Source of the DNA: Madurella fahalii
Lineage: Eukaryota > Ascomycota > Sordariomycetes > Sordariales
Direction of reading: 5' to 3'
Assembly (NCBI GenBank): GCA_029876055.1
Contig: CM056878.1
Location: 3,100,001 to 3,164,000 of the forward strand
DNA: 64,000 bases
Of this stretch, positions 1-11,544 are shown piece by piece (position 1 is the first letter of the stretch; each line of letters begins with the position of its first letter). Below the pieces are notes generated by a model. It did no database searches and was not told the origin of the DNA. It saw only the letters and a program-made list of their open reading frames with translations. The translations under genes were made by a program, and so were the position numbers.

Positions 1-1773
1 GGGATTTTGTTTTGCCTGCCGTGTACGTATGTACATACGTAGCTACCTAAGGTAATCTGGACTCGACCTTGTATGGGGATCGGCTTGAGATGAATTTTGA
101 ACATTTGGATGGCGGGCCGGACGCTGTTCCATGGCCAACCGGCGCGGGCAATGCAGGTACAAATTGACCAGACGGGCCATCTGCCAGGCCAAGGAAAGAA
201 AAAGAAACGGAAAGGTTTGCAAACCCGGGGGAGGAGGTTTGGCTTGGGGGTGCGATTACGTGTGGTGTACGAAGCACATAGTTCGGAGGTAGTGTAGCTT
301 TAACAATCTCCGCCTAAGCGAAATTTCCTCGATCGCGATCGGGTTCTGGATTCTGGTTCGAGTCTGGTAAAATTGCATGGGAATTGCTGCTGAATTCCGG
401 ATTGATCCCAAAAACAGCCGTCGAGGACGAATCCCGTATTTCCGGAATCGTTTACGCGGTAAACTCCCAAGTAACTAGTTGAACACAAGACTTCAGTTAA
501 AAGGCACCCTCTCGGCGAGCAGCAGCTGCGTTTTGCTGTGCAGTTTGGTTCTGTCAGCGCCGTCTCCCACGTGGGGAGTAAAGCTCTGGAAGCTGCCGGA
601 TCGGCAACGGACAGCCGTGGGTGCCGGAAGATGGAAGACGGGAGTGGGCCAACCAGAACCCCACGATGTCACCCTCAAATTTATTGGAACCCACTATGGG
701 GGCTCAGTGGGGCCATCGCGCAACCTTTGGCAGGGCTCTAAATTGGACCCGCCCGCAGCTGTCTGGGCGAGTGTGACGTTGAGATCGGTCTGGACTTGCC
801 TTATGGGTCCGACGGACGGTTCCCGTCTTCCGCATCGCGTCCGTGTCTTGGCGCCGTCAGCGGCCGGCGAACTCATTCTGTGGTATTTGCTGAGGTGTCT
901 ACGCAGTATGTGATGCAATGACGATGCGGGCACGAGAGAGACGAGGGGAATGCAGCTTGCCGTGATCTGAGCCGGGGGAACTCCAATGAGCTCCCTGACG
1001 GCGGGAGGCTGAGACGGCCACCACATTGACAAGTTGCACAGCATGTTTTACCGACGCGACGGGTGGTTTGACAGCAGGTGCGGGAATAGGCGTTGATGTC
1101 TGGAGAGGATCAGCTCGAGTGACACAGTGCTTTGTTAACCCGCCAGGCACCAGTTCTTCGGCCCCACGGCTACCAACTTGAACCGCTCCGCAATGATTCC
1201 AAACGCAGGCTGGAGGTGAGCAGCGCGGCCCTTATCTCCGCGCATACCGACCGAATCAGACAGCCAGCTTACATGTTAATAAATCTCCTCAGCTCCCCTT
1301 CCACTCTGCCAATATAACAGTAATCAGCCGCTATTTGACGGCATCTGAAAGCAGAAGAGGAAATCCTCAGCCTCGGCGCAGTCCCCGCTGCTGACAGGAT
1401 GCATACCACCTTCCTCTCCTGCGACGCCACCTGGGTGTGTCATTTTACCTCTCTGATCCTGGATGCCATCCGTCTGGCTCAACGTCGTCTATCCGTGTAT
1501 GTCGAGGTCCAATCAAGGCAACAGAAGAAGCAGGTGCATTACGATACGGCGCCAGGTGTAGGAAATCGTAAACGCCTCCAACATGGCTGACGGCACGCCG
1601 AGAGTAAACGTAGGTACCTTTTGCAGACAGTAATGCGGCACAACACTGCCCCCCCTTTTACCAATCCAAAGCTACCAATCTCCAAAGAGCCGCTATACCT
1701 GCAGAAGAGAAAATGTCTCCCGGACTGGACCTGGAATTGCCCGAGCACCTTCTCCTGCCCCGAAAATCACCCC
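1..1773. other. Intergenic region, no recognisable gene
   Basis: I see no credible gene here. The open frames on both strands are short, overlap one another and resemble no family I know. The only distinct structure is a perfect 18-bp palindrome near the left edge, listed separately. The right part would serve as the 3' flank of the minus-strand gene ending at 1774. Confidence 0.5.
24..41. repeat. Perfect 18-bp palindrome
   Basis: TACGTATGTACATACGTA reads identically on both strands. It could be a binding site for a dimeric protein or simply intergenic simple sequence. Nothing nearby assigns a role. Confidence 0.75.
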
Positions 1774-2770
1774 TTATTCATCCGGCCCGCTCCAACAAAA
1801 ATCCCCAATCCTATCAATATTCCAATCCAGCCCGTCAGCTACGGCCGCGTTCTCGTGCACGGCGCCTAAGCCTATCAGCGCCTGGCCTTTGACTTCCGGC
1901 AGTGGGGCCGCGAACGCCAAGGCTTCAGCTGACAGAAGCGTCTCGTGGAGGCCGGCGCTGGTAGCAGAGGTCCTGCTGCGGGCGTCAGAAACATCTATGG
2001 ACCTGGGGATTGTCGTGGATACCAGCGTGCTGGTAGGTGCTACTGTTCCCGGACCGCTGGGTATTAATGGAGCGGCGATTGACATGCCTCCTTGTTGTTG
2101 TTGTTGCTGCTGCTGTTGTTGGAGGCGGAGGGGGACTAGCCATTCCTGGGGACGAGATATGTCGGTGCTGTAAGGACTGAGCAGATTTTGATCTAGGAGC
2201 AACGGATCGATCTGCGAGTCGGGTAACGTCCATCGCAGCGGGTTGATGGGCGCTTGGAAGTTAGAGAGCTGTCCCAGGTCGAGGGGGCCGGGGTTGACAG
2301 CATTGTCAGCTGCTTTTTCGTTATCCGCCGCCACCGGCCCCTGCCTGTCGAGGGTAGAGTGACTGGTCCTCTGACTAGGTCGTTTGCCGGCAGGTGAAGT
2401 GCTCGCTTGACGCTTTTCCCGGGACTGATGCTTGCGAGAACGCTGCTGATTAGGCGCCGCGGAAGTGGAGGCAGTTGCGGCTCTCCGGGAGGGAGGCGGC
2501 GCTGTAGATACCACTGCCAAGGGTAAGTAACTGCGTGTTAACGAGGAGGCCACAGGCAGTGTGCTGCAAGGGACGGGATATGCTAGCGTTTGTCCACTCA
2601 CTCGTGCTTAGATCCGGGATCTCCTTGCCAGAATTGAGAATGGCAACAATAATTTCATAGTTTCTTCTGACCGTGCCGTGATCACTATTCTCGCTTCTTT
2701 TGGACTTGCCTTTAGCGGGCTTTAGATTCTGTCGCCAGTTTCGCCACTGGTCTTGCTGTGTCTGGGACAT
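1774..2770 (-). CDS. Hypothetical polyglutamine protein, two exons
   Basis: I do not recognise this family. The best model is complement(join(1774..2513, 2602..2770)), 302 residues. Exon 1 begins MSQTQQDQWRNWRQN and stops at a good donor (A|GTGAGT). The acceptor CTTGGCAG lies 88 nt on, and joining them keeps one frame open to the stop at 1774. The middle is Ser/Pro/Arg-rich and basic. A run of about ten Gln follows at roughly residue 170, in the CTG/TTG-complement stretch near 2090-2120. The C terminus is acidic and aromatic (GLDWNIDRIGDFCW). Low complexity with polyQ suggests a regulatory or nuclear protein, but no DNA-binding domain is visible. Upstream minus-strand frames (2908-3316) contain WLACPLCFGDS and might be an extra 5' exon or a different relic. 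Confidence 0.45.
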
Positions 2771-4254
2771 CCTGATAGCGCTCGACTCATCTGCCTCGGC
2801 TGCCGATTCTCTGGGCTGACAGACATGCGCTTTCTTGTCTCGATCAAGAGACTCGTGAGTTGAGCCCGGGAAAGGCTTCTTGCAGTCGATGCATTGCGTG
2901 TCCCAGGCATGATATCGCCAGAGATGTTCGCTTCACAACAGTTAACAATTGTTAGGGGAGGGGGGAGGGGGGAGAAGCGGGAGAAGCGGGAGAAGCGGGG
3001 GTGGGGGTTGTTGCAATGAATAGGTATTGAGATATTCTGTCTCGTACTTGAGCTTCGATAGGCCTTGATAGAGTGAGTCTCCAAAACAGAGAGGACAAGC
3101 GAGCCAGAACTTGGGCTGCTCAGGCTTTCTGCGTGATTTGCTGCCGGCGTTGCCTGGTTTCGCCGGAGTTGCGTTGCCTTTCTTGCGCCGGGAACCGTTG
3201 GTGGGTTCTCGGGTCGGGAGCGCCCCAGGTTCATCCGCGTGGGTGGTCATTGGTCGTCCCCGATGAGACTCTGCGACCCCCACCCTGGTGGTTCCAATCC
3301 ACAGGACTTGTTGCAACGGTTTTCTGCTAGTTTATTGATTCCAGTCTTGCGATGATATTCCGGATCCGCTGCCTCGAACGCTGCGTATGGTACTCTTCAA
3401 CGAGCCACCAGATTAGGTCTCGGGGTGTTGCCTCGGAACCGTGGGGGTGTTTATCACCAATTCGGTAGTCTGGGCGGTTTGCTGTGATGCTCAAGTGCCA
3501 CACAGCCCTCTGGATGAGCCCAAAGACGGTCGAGTCGTTCTCCGGGTCGTCGGCACAGAAGCGCAGGATGGGGTACGGTCTCTCACCGGATCCAGGCTGT
3601 ATAGTTGTGTTAGCAGGCTACCCCGGGATGACCCTGACGTCCATGTCGTCAACAATATTACTGGTTTCTAGAAGCCATCACGCACCTCGTTAAGTATCTT
3701 CGTGACGGACGACATGGGATCGGGTAACAAGACGGGGCGGCTAACACAGCGCCGAAATTCGGCGTGTCGAAAGCAAAAACCCTGGAACGTTTGTTCAAGC
3801 CTTCCAGGTTATGCTGAAGCTTAGTGCAAAGAGAAGACATGTCTGCACGTCGGTCGGCGACCGACTGACCGTCTTATCTCTGAGATGCTGTGATAAAATC
3901 ATCGCTGCGACAAAAAGTTGAAAGAGTTGAAAGCACTGCGGGTGCTCTGTGACTGGCCAAGAAACCCAGCCCTCAAGCACAACGCCACACCATCATCCCC
4001 GGCTGATTCGCTGTAGCTTAGGTATGGGCGGGCTACAACACAAGCTTGATGACAAGGTAAAATAGTGCTCCTACAGCACATGGCTAGAATGAAGCGAACC
4101 AAAACGTCGCAGCGATACAATGGCCCGCTTCCCATATTACGCAATGGTTGCCTTGTTTGCTCCAAGGAGGCACTTTTCGCTATTCGCAGAGATACACCCC
4201 GACCCATCATTGCTCGCATTCTTTTCAAGGCATCCACTCCAGAGCTCCTAAGGA
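2771..4254. other. Intergenic region with G-rich repeat
   Basis: No confident gene is seen. A G-rich tract at about 2953-3008 carries AGAAGCGGG repeats and is listed separately. A minus-strand frame around 3060-3250 encodes a basic N terminus followed by WLACPLCFGDSLYQG. It could be a broken cysteine-cluster gene, but nothing extends it in frame. The remaining frames are shadows or noise. Confidence 0.4.
2953..3008 (+). repeat. G-rich tract with 9-bp AGAAGCGGG repeats
   Basis: Runs of GGGG to GGGGGG separated by A or AGAAGC are followed by three consecutive AGAAGCGGG units and GGGGTGGGGG. At least four G-runs lie within about 55 nt, so G-quadruplex formation is sterically possible. The complementary strand is C-rich. 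Confidence 0.6.
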
Positions 4255-5031
4255 ATGACCCAAACAGGAAACTCGACTGATACGACAGCCCCGGCACCTG
4301 ACCATGAGGTCCAGCATCAAAGAGCCCGCGTCGCCTTGAAGCGCGGCGACCGTTTCCTGCTGCTCGAATCTCACAATGATGCCACTCAGAGCGGAGATCA
4401 AGTCATGGGCCAGATCCGTCGTGACTACGACTTTGCCGTGGCCCAAAAAAGATCCCGGTGCCTCCCGTGTTCTCTGTTCCGGAAGCCGGCCGTATATGTC
4501 GGGACTATATCTACGGTAAGCCTTTCTACTGAAGAAGTGAATGAATAAAGAAGAAGAAATAAAAAAAAAAAAGTTGGGGGGAGGGAGTTCAGCATTTAAC
4601 AATAATTTCCACCGAGAAAGCTAATTAACCACCCAACCAAGGTCCGTTTCTCCGATCACAACAACAGCTCACCTGTATCGGACGAACCCCGCGAGCACGA
4701 AGTCGCCTTCTCCAACCTCTCCTACTCAGCCGCCCTCACCGCGGCCTTTTCTCGCCCGGACATTCTCCGCGGCACGGGCCCCTTTGCAGCGCAGTACCCA
4801 GACACCATCGCAGGGGCCGCATTGCCCATGACGAACGCGGTGGTGATTGTGTCCAAGATCAACAAGCCGGCCGTGTCCTATCTGGCGGCGCTGACTCTGC
4901 TGCTCGCCATCGCGGCGGGCTTGGTACTTGGCTTCAGCACGTCGAGCGTCCAAAACGGTATCGGTTGCTTCATTGGGATCAGCACCATTTTCTCGGTGCT
5001 CATTGGGATCTTGCACTGGGTGACGAAGTGA
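4255..5031 (+). CDS. Small hypothetical membrane protein, two exons
   Basis: The model is join(4255..4515, 4642..5031), 216 residues. The donor is ACG|GTAAGC, the acceptor is CAACCAAG, and CTAATTAAC is a branch-like site; the intron is 126 nt and phase 0. Exon 1 is hydrophilic with RRDYDFAV and a KRSRCLPCSLF patch. Exon 2 carries YPDTIAGAALPMTN and then two hydrophobic helices (about residues 160-180 and 190-210: SYLAALTLLLAIAAGLVLGF and GCFIGISTIFSVLIGILHW). The short tail ends HWVTK. This fits a two-pass membrane protein of unknown function. The C-terminal exon looks clearly coding, while the start is less certain because it rests only on the first in-frame ATG. It converges on the cullin gene. 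Confidence 0.55.
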
Positions 5032-5559
5032 CGGTAGGTGGAGGACGGGGCTGTCGGGTCGGGTCATAGATGCTATGTAGTCTACTTGTACCTATCAGAT
5101 GGGTCCGGCTCGGGCCGCATTCCAGCTGGCCGGGCCTAGGGATTCGCGGATACGCCAAACCCGAAAAAGTGGACCACCGGCGCCGAAATCAGTGGACTCT
5201 GCGGCCGGGTTGCTGTCGCCATGTCGAACAACATTCTCTCGTATCTAGATCCTTTTACTCACATAATATCCCAGTAACCCATTTGCGGAACATCGCTGGG
5301 ACTCTCGCATTCATGGCTTGGGTCCGTGTAATGGAGGCGTAAATATAGCGCTGTCCATTCAAAGTCATTCAATGCCCATGACGGCCCGGCTTGACTCTGA
5401 CAACGCTTGTGATTGTATACATGTGTTGTTTCTTCTAATGCGGACATCGCGTCCTTCTATCCATCGATTTACCGTACCGATCGATTAAGTTCCCTCTTGA
5501 ATACTCGCAACACGAAGCGGGCCCTTCACCATCTGTAAAACCGCCTCGGGATCTTCCGC
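5032..5559. other. Convergent intergenic region
   Basis: About 530 bp separate the 3' ends of the small membrane protein gene and cullin 4. No gene is seen, and it presumably holds both 3' untranslated regions and termination signals. Confidence 0.6.
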
Positions 5560-8488
5560 CTACGCCAAGTAGATATAAAACCCACCCTCCCGCTCGAGAT
5601 AATCCTTCTCGATCAGCCTGTTGGCAGAACCCGTTAGCATCCATCTTCGACTGTTGAACTCAGAGTGGCAATAAAAGGACAACCCACTTCTTGATATTCG
5701 CCTTGATGTCCGCCGGGTCCACCGCGCCTCGGCTCCTGGTCTGGTTAATTACCTCGGCCACAAGTTGCACATGCACCATCTTCTTCCTGCTCTTCATGAT
5801 GCGCACAATTGCCGCTTGCGTCTCGAACTGCCGGTCCGCCGCGACCCTGGCGTGCGTCTCGCGGTTCTCCTCCTTCGTCTCCTTGAGCTGGATCTGGTTG
5901 ATCTTGACGCGGTATTTGGGGTCGGTAAACGCCTTGTTGACGGTGAATGTGTCGGTCGGCGAGACATCACGGCCCTTGGGGTGCTTGGTCAACACGCGGG
6001 CCTTGCCACACGCTAGGGACTGCAGCGTGCGGTCGAGCTCGCCGCCCTGGAGGCCCGTGGCTTGCGAGATTTGTTCGTATGAGAGAACCCCGCTGGTGCT
6101 GGTCTTTTTGCTGCCGTCGTCCTCGACGTCGTTGAAAAGCATTAGCACCGCCGCCTGTGGCGCGCTAACGAGGAGTTCCTTGGGCCCGCGGTTGAACTGA
6201 GCTTTGATCACGCAGTGCGCCATGTTGTGCTTCCACGTCAACCGCCGGCCAGTGTGCTTGTTCTTGTAGTACTTGTCAAAGATTGTGATTTGCTCCAGCA
6301 CTTCCTTGGGAAGCAGCACGCGCACGTCAGGGAATGTTGGCCACGCTGCCGCCGAGAGGATGCTGACGCTCAGATCGACGCCGCCTTTGTTCCGCCCGGT
6401 GCCCGTCAGCCATTCCTTGTACGACGTCATCTCGTCCTTGGCCAGCTCCTGGTCCTTGAACATTTGCTCTAAGTTGTGCGTGAAGCTTGAACCGCACTCG
6501 CTCTTCAGCTTCGCGAGCATACTCCGCTCGGCGTCCTGACTTGCGCTGCGGCCCAGGAGCAATCGCCGTGCCAGGTCCTTCTTGTAGAATGCTTCAAAGA
6601 CGTCCTTGCCTTCGATGAATCTGAACAACTCGAGGCCGTAGTCCAGCTGCCGGTCCAGCTCGGCGTCCTCGTCGCCCGTGCTCGCCACGCCGCTCATCTC
6701 AGCGTCCGCCCTGTCCTTGCTATCCGACAACAGCGATTTGGGTAACGTCTTCAGGCCTCCTCGGAGAAGCATGTCAATGTACTTTGCGATCATCTCGCCG
6801 ACCTTGGACGTGCCTGTGTTCCACGACGAGGAGCTCTTCTTGTCGTTGATGAAATGCCCAAATGACTCTCTTAAGCCGTAGACAAAGACTTCGTCTTTGG
6901 CAAACGCATCTCGTATCATGATGTCCAGCGACCGCCGCAGCTCCAGAAGGCGGATGACCATGTCATCCCCCCTCTCGGTATCGCTAACGATGGCGGCACC
7001 CGTATCACGTATGTACCGCTCCCAAGGCCCCTTTAGGCGCTTCTGCAGCCCGGAGAGTTTCAGCAGCTCGTAGAGCGCCTTCACAGACTCCACGTCGCCC
7101 GCCTCCAGCAGCCTCCCTACGCTGCCGCTGTCGAGCAGCTTGTCCGAGTACTGCTCAATCAGAACGTGGTGCGCATCCTCTAGCAGCTGCCTCTTGGTGG
7201 TGCTCTCAAAGTTGTACCCATCGCACCTGTCGCTCTCCTTCTGCAGCAACGTCCCAACCGCGTCAATGTACCCCTTCAGGCCATACACAGCGCTCATCTC
7301 GGCGGCAAACCCCTCAAGGTACCGATGGGACTTGACCAGAAACATGGGCTCAAAGGACTTGCCGTAGACGCCGCACAACCGCAGCATCGCGACCGCCTCC
7401 TTCAACAGCCCCTCATCTTGCCTCTCATCCCCGCGCCGCACATAATCCACCATCCGACAAACCGCCTCCAGCACCCTCAACCCTTGCGGCGCACCGTTCG
7501 GGTCCCTCCTCGATCCAAACACCGCCTTCCTAAACAGCTCGATCCCCATCTCGTTAATCCCCTGCTTCCCACCCCCTCCGCCACCTTGCAGCAGCAGGTA
7601 CGCCCGATCCAAATAACTGTACAACCCCCTCACCACAAACAGCACATCGCCCCACCTCTTCCACCGCTCCACCACCCCGCGCAGCAACGCGTCCCCGGCA
7701 CTCTCACCTAGCCCTTCGTCAGAAGAACCACCGCCATCCCCTCCACCACCACCACCACCACCACCACTGCTAGAAGCAGTAGCAGTAGCAGTAGCAGCAG
7801 CATACCTAGCCCACAGCCCCCCAAGCATATCCCCGCCCTGGACCCCGTCGTCGTTCAACCACGCCTCGCACCGCGCCCGCAGCCGCTCCGTCAGCTCCGC
7901 CGCCTCGCCCTTGCGGCAGATGTCCTCGACCCCGCGGTACAGGCGCTCCATGGGCTGCGGGGTGGGCCGGCCGGCGAAGATGGCGGACAGCGCGGCGTCC
8001 AGGTCGGCGCGCACGCCCGCGTAGTAGTTGTCTACCGCGGTAGAGGCGGCGGCGGACGCAGAGGAGGTGCTGAGGGTGGGGGACTTGGGAGTCGTCGGGG
8101 CGCGGAGGTTCTTGACGACGAGCTTGCGGGAGCCGACGTGGGGTTGGAGGAGGGTCGCCGAGCGGGAGGCGAAGTGGGACGGGCCCGGGGAGGCGTGTTT
8201 GAGGTGGGCGTGGTGATGCTGGGCGGGCGGAGTGACCTGTCCGGTGAGGTCTATCACCTCGGGACGCTTGCCCTGGACTTTGGCCGACATTGTTGTGGTG
8301 GTGGTCGTGGAGGTGGCGGGCGGGGCGTAGTGGTCTGAGCGGGGCCGCTTGAGATCCGGGCGGGCAGGTCGAGGCCCGTTCGACGGGTCCGGGTTCGCGT
8401 CCGGGTTCGAGTCGACGCGCTGCCTACGTCTCGGAACCGACGTCGGGGAGGAGGCGGACGGAAAGGTCGTCGGGTTTGGAGGAGGCAT
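5560..8488 (-). CDS. cul4: Cullin 4 family scaffold of a CRL4-type ubiquitin ligase
   Basis: Cullins bridge a RING protein (Rbx1), which recruits the E2, and a substrate adaptor (DDB1 for Cul4), acting mainly in the nucleus. The model is complement(join(5560..5617, 5688..8488)), 952 residues. A 70-nt intron (AA|GTGGGT...CAACAG) leads to a last exon ending LIEKDYLEREGGFYIYLA, the classic cullin winged-helix C terminus. The N terminus (about 150 residues) is Pro/Ser/Arg-rich and disordered. Helical cullin repeats follow, then the cullin-homology domain with LFRFIEGKDVFEAFYKKDL and the winged-helix stretch YEQISQATGL. The conserved neddylation lysine is in IVRIMKSRKK at about residue 899. An unusual Gly/Ser tract of nine consecutive Gly interrupts the N-terminal repeat region near residue 245. 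Assignment to Cul4 rather than Cul1/Cul3 rests on the C-terminal sequence and the long N-terminal extension. Confidence 0.92.
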
Positions 8489-10054
8489 GGACGGCCGCGC
8501 AGGAAGGCGCTGCGGGACGGAGCCTCTTGTCGCGGACGAGATTGATTGTCGAGATTGAGAGAATCTAGTTGATGGGGGGTTGAATCAGGAGGACCGGATA
8601 ATCCGCCTCTTACTTTTTTATTTTGTTTGCTTGTCTGTGATCGGGCTTTCGGCTACCGGCCTAGCTGCGGAAGAGCGTTGCTGTACGTGTGCGTTACTGT
8701 TGAATGCAGATGACGGAGTTAGGCGGACGTAGGTCGCACTGTGCGGTTCGGTTATCGATAACTGTAAGCCACTGTGCTAGCGTAGGTTGGGGACTGCGGG
8801 GAACTGAAAGTGCTGTCTCGGACTCGGAAGCTCCCCACGCCAATGGCTTTCCTTACCGGTTACCTACATCGAGGGCTCCTTAGACTGACTCATGTCTCTT
8901 GCAAAGACGAGTTTGTTGGCTTTGCATCTTACCTAGATATGTAATATTGTGCGTCGATATCCGCTCATGCCCCGCCATATCAGTTACATATACGTAGCGG
9001 TTCATGTGGTATGGATCAGGTTTCTCGCGTATAATTTTATTGGTGTACGTAGTAGAGTCGGTTGGCTTCCGGAATTCCCTTTCCGAACCACCCAGCCTTG
9101 TCTGTTTATTAGCGTGCGGCTTTAAGACCGGGGTAGCCAACAGAATCGCTATCTCAATGACGCACCCCCCAAATTTTATACGTATGAGAAAAGGCGGTTA
9201 GGTAAAACCAGTTGCTCGTTATACACTATTCCTAATTTCTTGTTCCAGAATTGCTTCTTCGGCTCAGAAAGCCGCTATTCCCCGAATCTGGGAATAGGTT
9301 CCCTGTCCAATGGACCGGCTAACAAACATGCCAGCATTGGGGGGGATTGTATCGTACCGGGGGAAACGACGAGTGGAGCTCCAGCGAGAATCTATTCTCC
9401 ACTAATTACACACTAATTACCTTTGCCGAGTCTTCATTTTGCAATTGGCATCGGACAAGGATGGACCGTATGTACACAAGCAGGCCGACCATAATGAGGC
9501 GCCAAATGTGTATCACGACTTGATAATAGCTCTAGCTAGCACAGGTCTTTGGCAAAGATGGAAACTGCGGTGGATTCGGGATGTGTCGTCTCGATAGGGC
9601 CACCGAGGGTTAGGGTGTGAGCAGGGTTGGCCCCTGCTCCGCGATGTCAAGATTTTTAGCGGCTTGCAGGAGCCCCGCAATGGTGCATCATGGCGAGATC
9701 GAATGATCCGCCGGCTCCACTGAAAGAACGCTCGAAGCCTTCCGGAATTGCAAGCAGTGAGGCATTGGATGCCCACGACCCGAAGTGGCGCTTGAATTTT
9801 TACATCTTAATCTCCCTCCCCGTCTCGACCACTATCAAAGCGTCGCCATTCTGTCCGATTGTTCGGCTGCCCGGCAGGGCAGTCTTTATTCGTCCTGAGA
9901 ATTAGCGCCTCCCTCCTCCCGGCTCGATGGTCCTGCCCTGACCGGTGGTTATCACTATATTGGACGTCTCATACCATTCTTTTGCCCTTCTTTTCTCCCT
10001 ACCCAACCTTCAAGGCGTTCAAGTCACCAACCACCACCAAGGCCCCGTCAAACG
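8489..10054. other. Intergenic region upstream of cul4 and the PQ-loop gene
   Basis: This 1.57 kb divergent interval should hold the promoters of cullin 4 (leftward) and the PQ-loop transporter (rightward). A pyrimidine-rich block at about 9965-10010 sits just upstream of the transporter start, typical of fungal transcription start regions. No gene is recognised. Confidence 0.55.
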
Positions 10055-11294
10055 ATGGCACCTCCTACCGAGCCGTTGAACCTCGATGTCGAGGCCATCT
10101 CTGGCATCTGCGGGTACGTCAACCGCTACCGTTCCCCCCGTCCTAGAGAACTCCCAATCAGCCGGCAATGTGCTGACAAGTAGGGCCAACAGCTCGATAT
10201 CAGTAGCTTGCTGGGTGGTCGTCTTCTCGCCGCAAATCATCGAGAACTTCCGCCGCAGCAGCGCCGAGGGCTTGTCGATCCAATTCCTCGTCGTCTGGTT
10301 GCTGGGCGATGTCTTCAACATCCTAGGCGCCGTGCTGCAGGGCGTGCTGCCCACCATGATCATCCTAGCCATTTACTACACCATCGCCGACGTGGTTCTG
10401 TTGGCGCAATGCTTCTATTACCGCGGTTTCACCCTGCGTGACGACGTTCCCCCGCCGCAACCGCCGAAACCTCAGCGCAACGGAGACACCAGTGGGAGCG
10501 TTTCTGTGGTGAATGGGCATCTGGGCGAGCCGAATGAGCGGACTGGCTTGCTTAGTGCTGCTTCTGCAGGTGCTGTTCCGGAGCGGTCACCCTACCTGTG
10601 CTACGGCGCCGATGACCACGAGCGAAGAGGGTCGTGGTCCCACCTCTCGCCTGCTGTTCCGTTTGTGAGCGAAGAGCCCGAGCCGTCCCCTCCGCGAGCG
10701 CCACCTACTCGGCTGCAGGCCTTTGCCTTCAATAGCTTAGCCATCCTGATGGTTTGCGCAGCGGGCGTTGCCGGGTGGTGGCTGAGCCGGCGTTACGGGC
10801 ACCGGGACGGTGACGGAGACAGGCCAGAAGATAATCAGGATGACCCGCTGAGCTTCAACCTTCTGGGCCAGATATTTGGGTGGCTCTGTGCCGTGCTCTA
10901 TCTTGGGTCGCGGTTGCCGCAATTGCTCCTGAACTGGCGGCGCAAGTCGACAGAAGGGGTCTCGGTTCTATTTTTCCTGTTTGCTTGTCTCGGCAACCTG
11001 ACGTATGTGCTATCTATCCTGGCGTACGACCCAAAGTGCGAAGGGGAGGAAGGGTGTCAGCCTGGAGAAGCTGCCAAGGTCTTCTGGCAGTACATACTTG
11101 TCAACCTCTCGTGGCTAGCTGGCAGCGCGGGTACGCTGCTATTAGACCTGAGTATCTTCGTACAGTTCTTCTTGTATAGCAAAAGCGAAGGGGATGGGAG
11201 TAGCGACGAGGAGAGCACAGAAGAGGAGGAGAGTATTGAAGGAGACACATGGGACGACAGGCCGGTTTTGGAAAGGAATAATACGGAATTTTAG
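10055..11294 (+). CDS. PQ-loop vacuolar cationic amino-acid transporter (Ypq1/Rtc2 type)
   Basis: PQ-loop proteins of the Ypq/PQLC2 class move lysine, arginine or histidine across the vacuolar membrane. The model is join(10055..10113, 10184..11294), 389 residues. The 70-nt intron (GG|GTACGT...AAGTAG) joins ISGICG to ANSSISVACWVVVFSPQ. The first PQ-loop motif is FSPQIIENFRRSSAEG in an N-terminal bundle of about three helices. A hydrophilic loop of about 100 residues follows (Pro/Ser/Glu-rich, with NERTGLL resembling an acidic dileucine sorting signal). The second PQ motif is LGSRLPQLLLNWRRKSTEG, followed by the remaining helices. The tail is strongly acidic (DEESTEEEESIEGD). Seven transmembrane helices are expected. 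The two PQ motifs make the family firm; the substrate is inferred from homologues. Confidence 0.9.
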
Positions 11295-11544
11295 ACGGTT
11301 ATGGCGGCATGGTTCCGGGGAAATGGCGTTGAAAAAGTACATTGGGTGTAGTTTGTATCACTTGAACGTGTTTTGACTATCCATATAACCGCATGTGGTT
11401 GACACCAAAAGATAGTTAAAAAATTGGGATAATATTGTAGGTTCTAATTGCCTCCGGTGACACGTCCGGCGTCCGAGTGTTCCCGGTCCGACTTTCTGAA
11501 TGAAATCAAGCAAATTATGACCATGACAGCGCCCCTTATCCCTT
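11295..11544. other. Convergent spacer
   Basis: About 250 bp separate the 3' ends of the PQ-loop gene and the MFS gene. It is AT-richer than the flanking coding regions and contains no gene. Confidence 0.6.

Noticed and set aside
479..913. 144-residue plus-strand frame near the left end
   Set aside because: No recognisable features, overlaps other frames of similar length, and has no splice context or similarity I can name.
2942..3316. Minus-strand frame with WLACPLCFGDS, possibly a cysteine cluster of a KDZ-type transposase
   Set aside because: Only one CPxCF-like motif; the frame runs into low-complexity proline sequence and nothing else of such a transposase is present.
7325..7711. 128-residue plus-strand frame opposite cullin 4
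   Set aside because: It is Pro/His/Gln-rich shadow translation of a GC-rich coding strand; the cullin frame explains the DNA.
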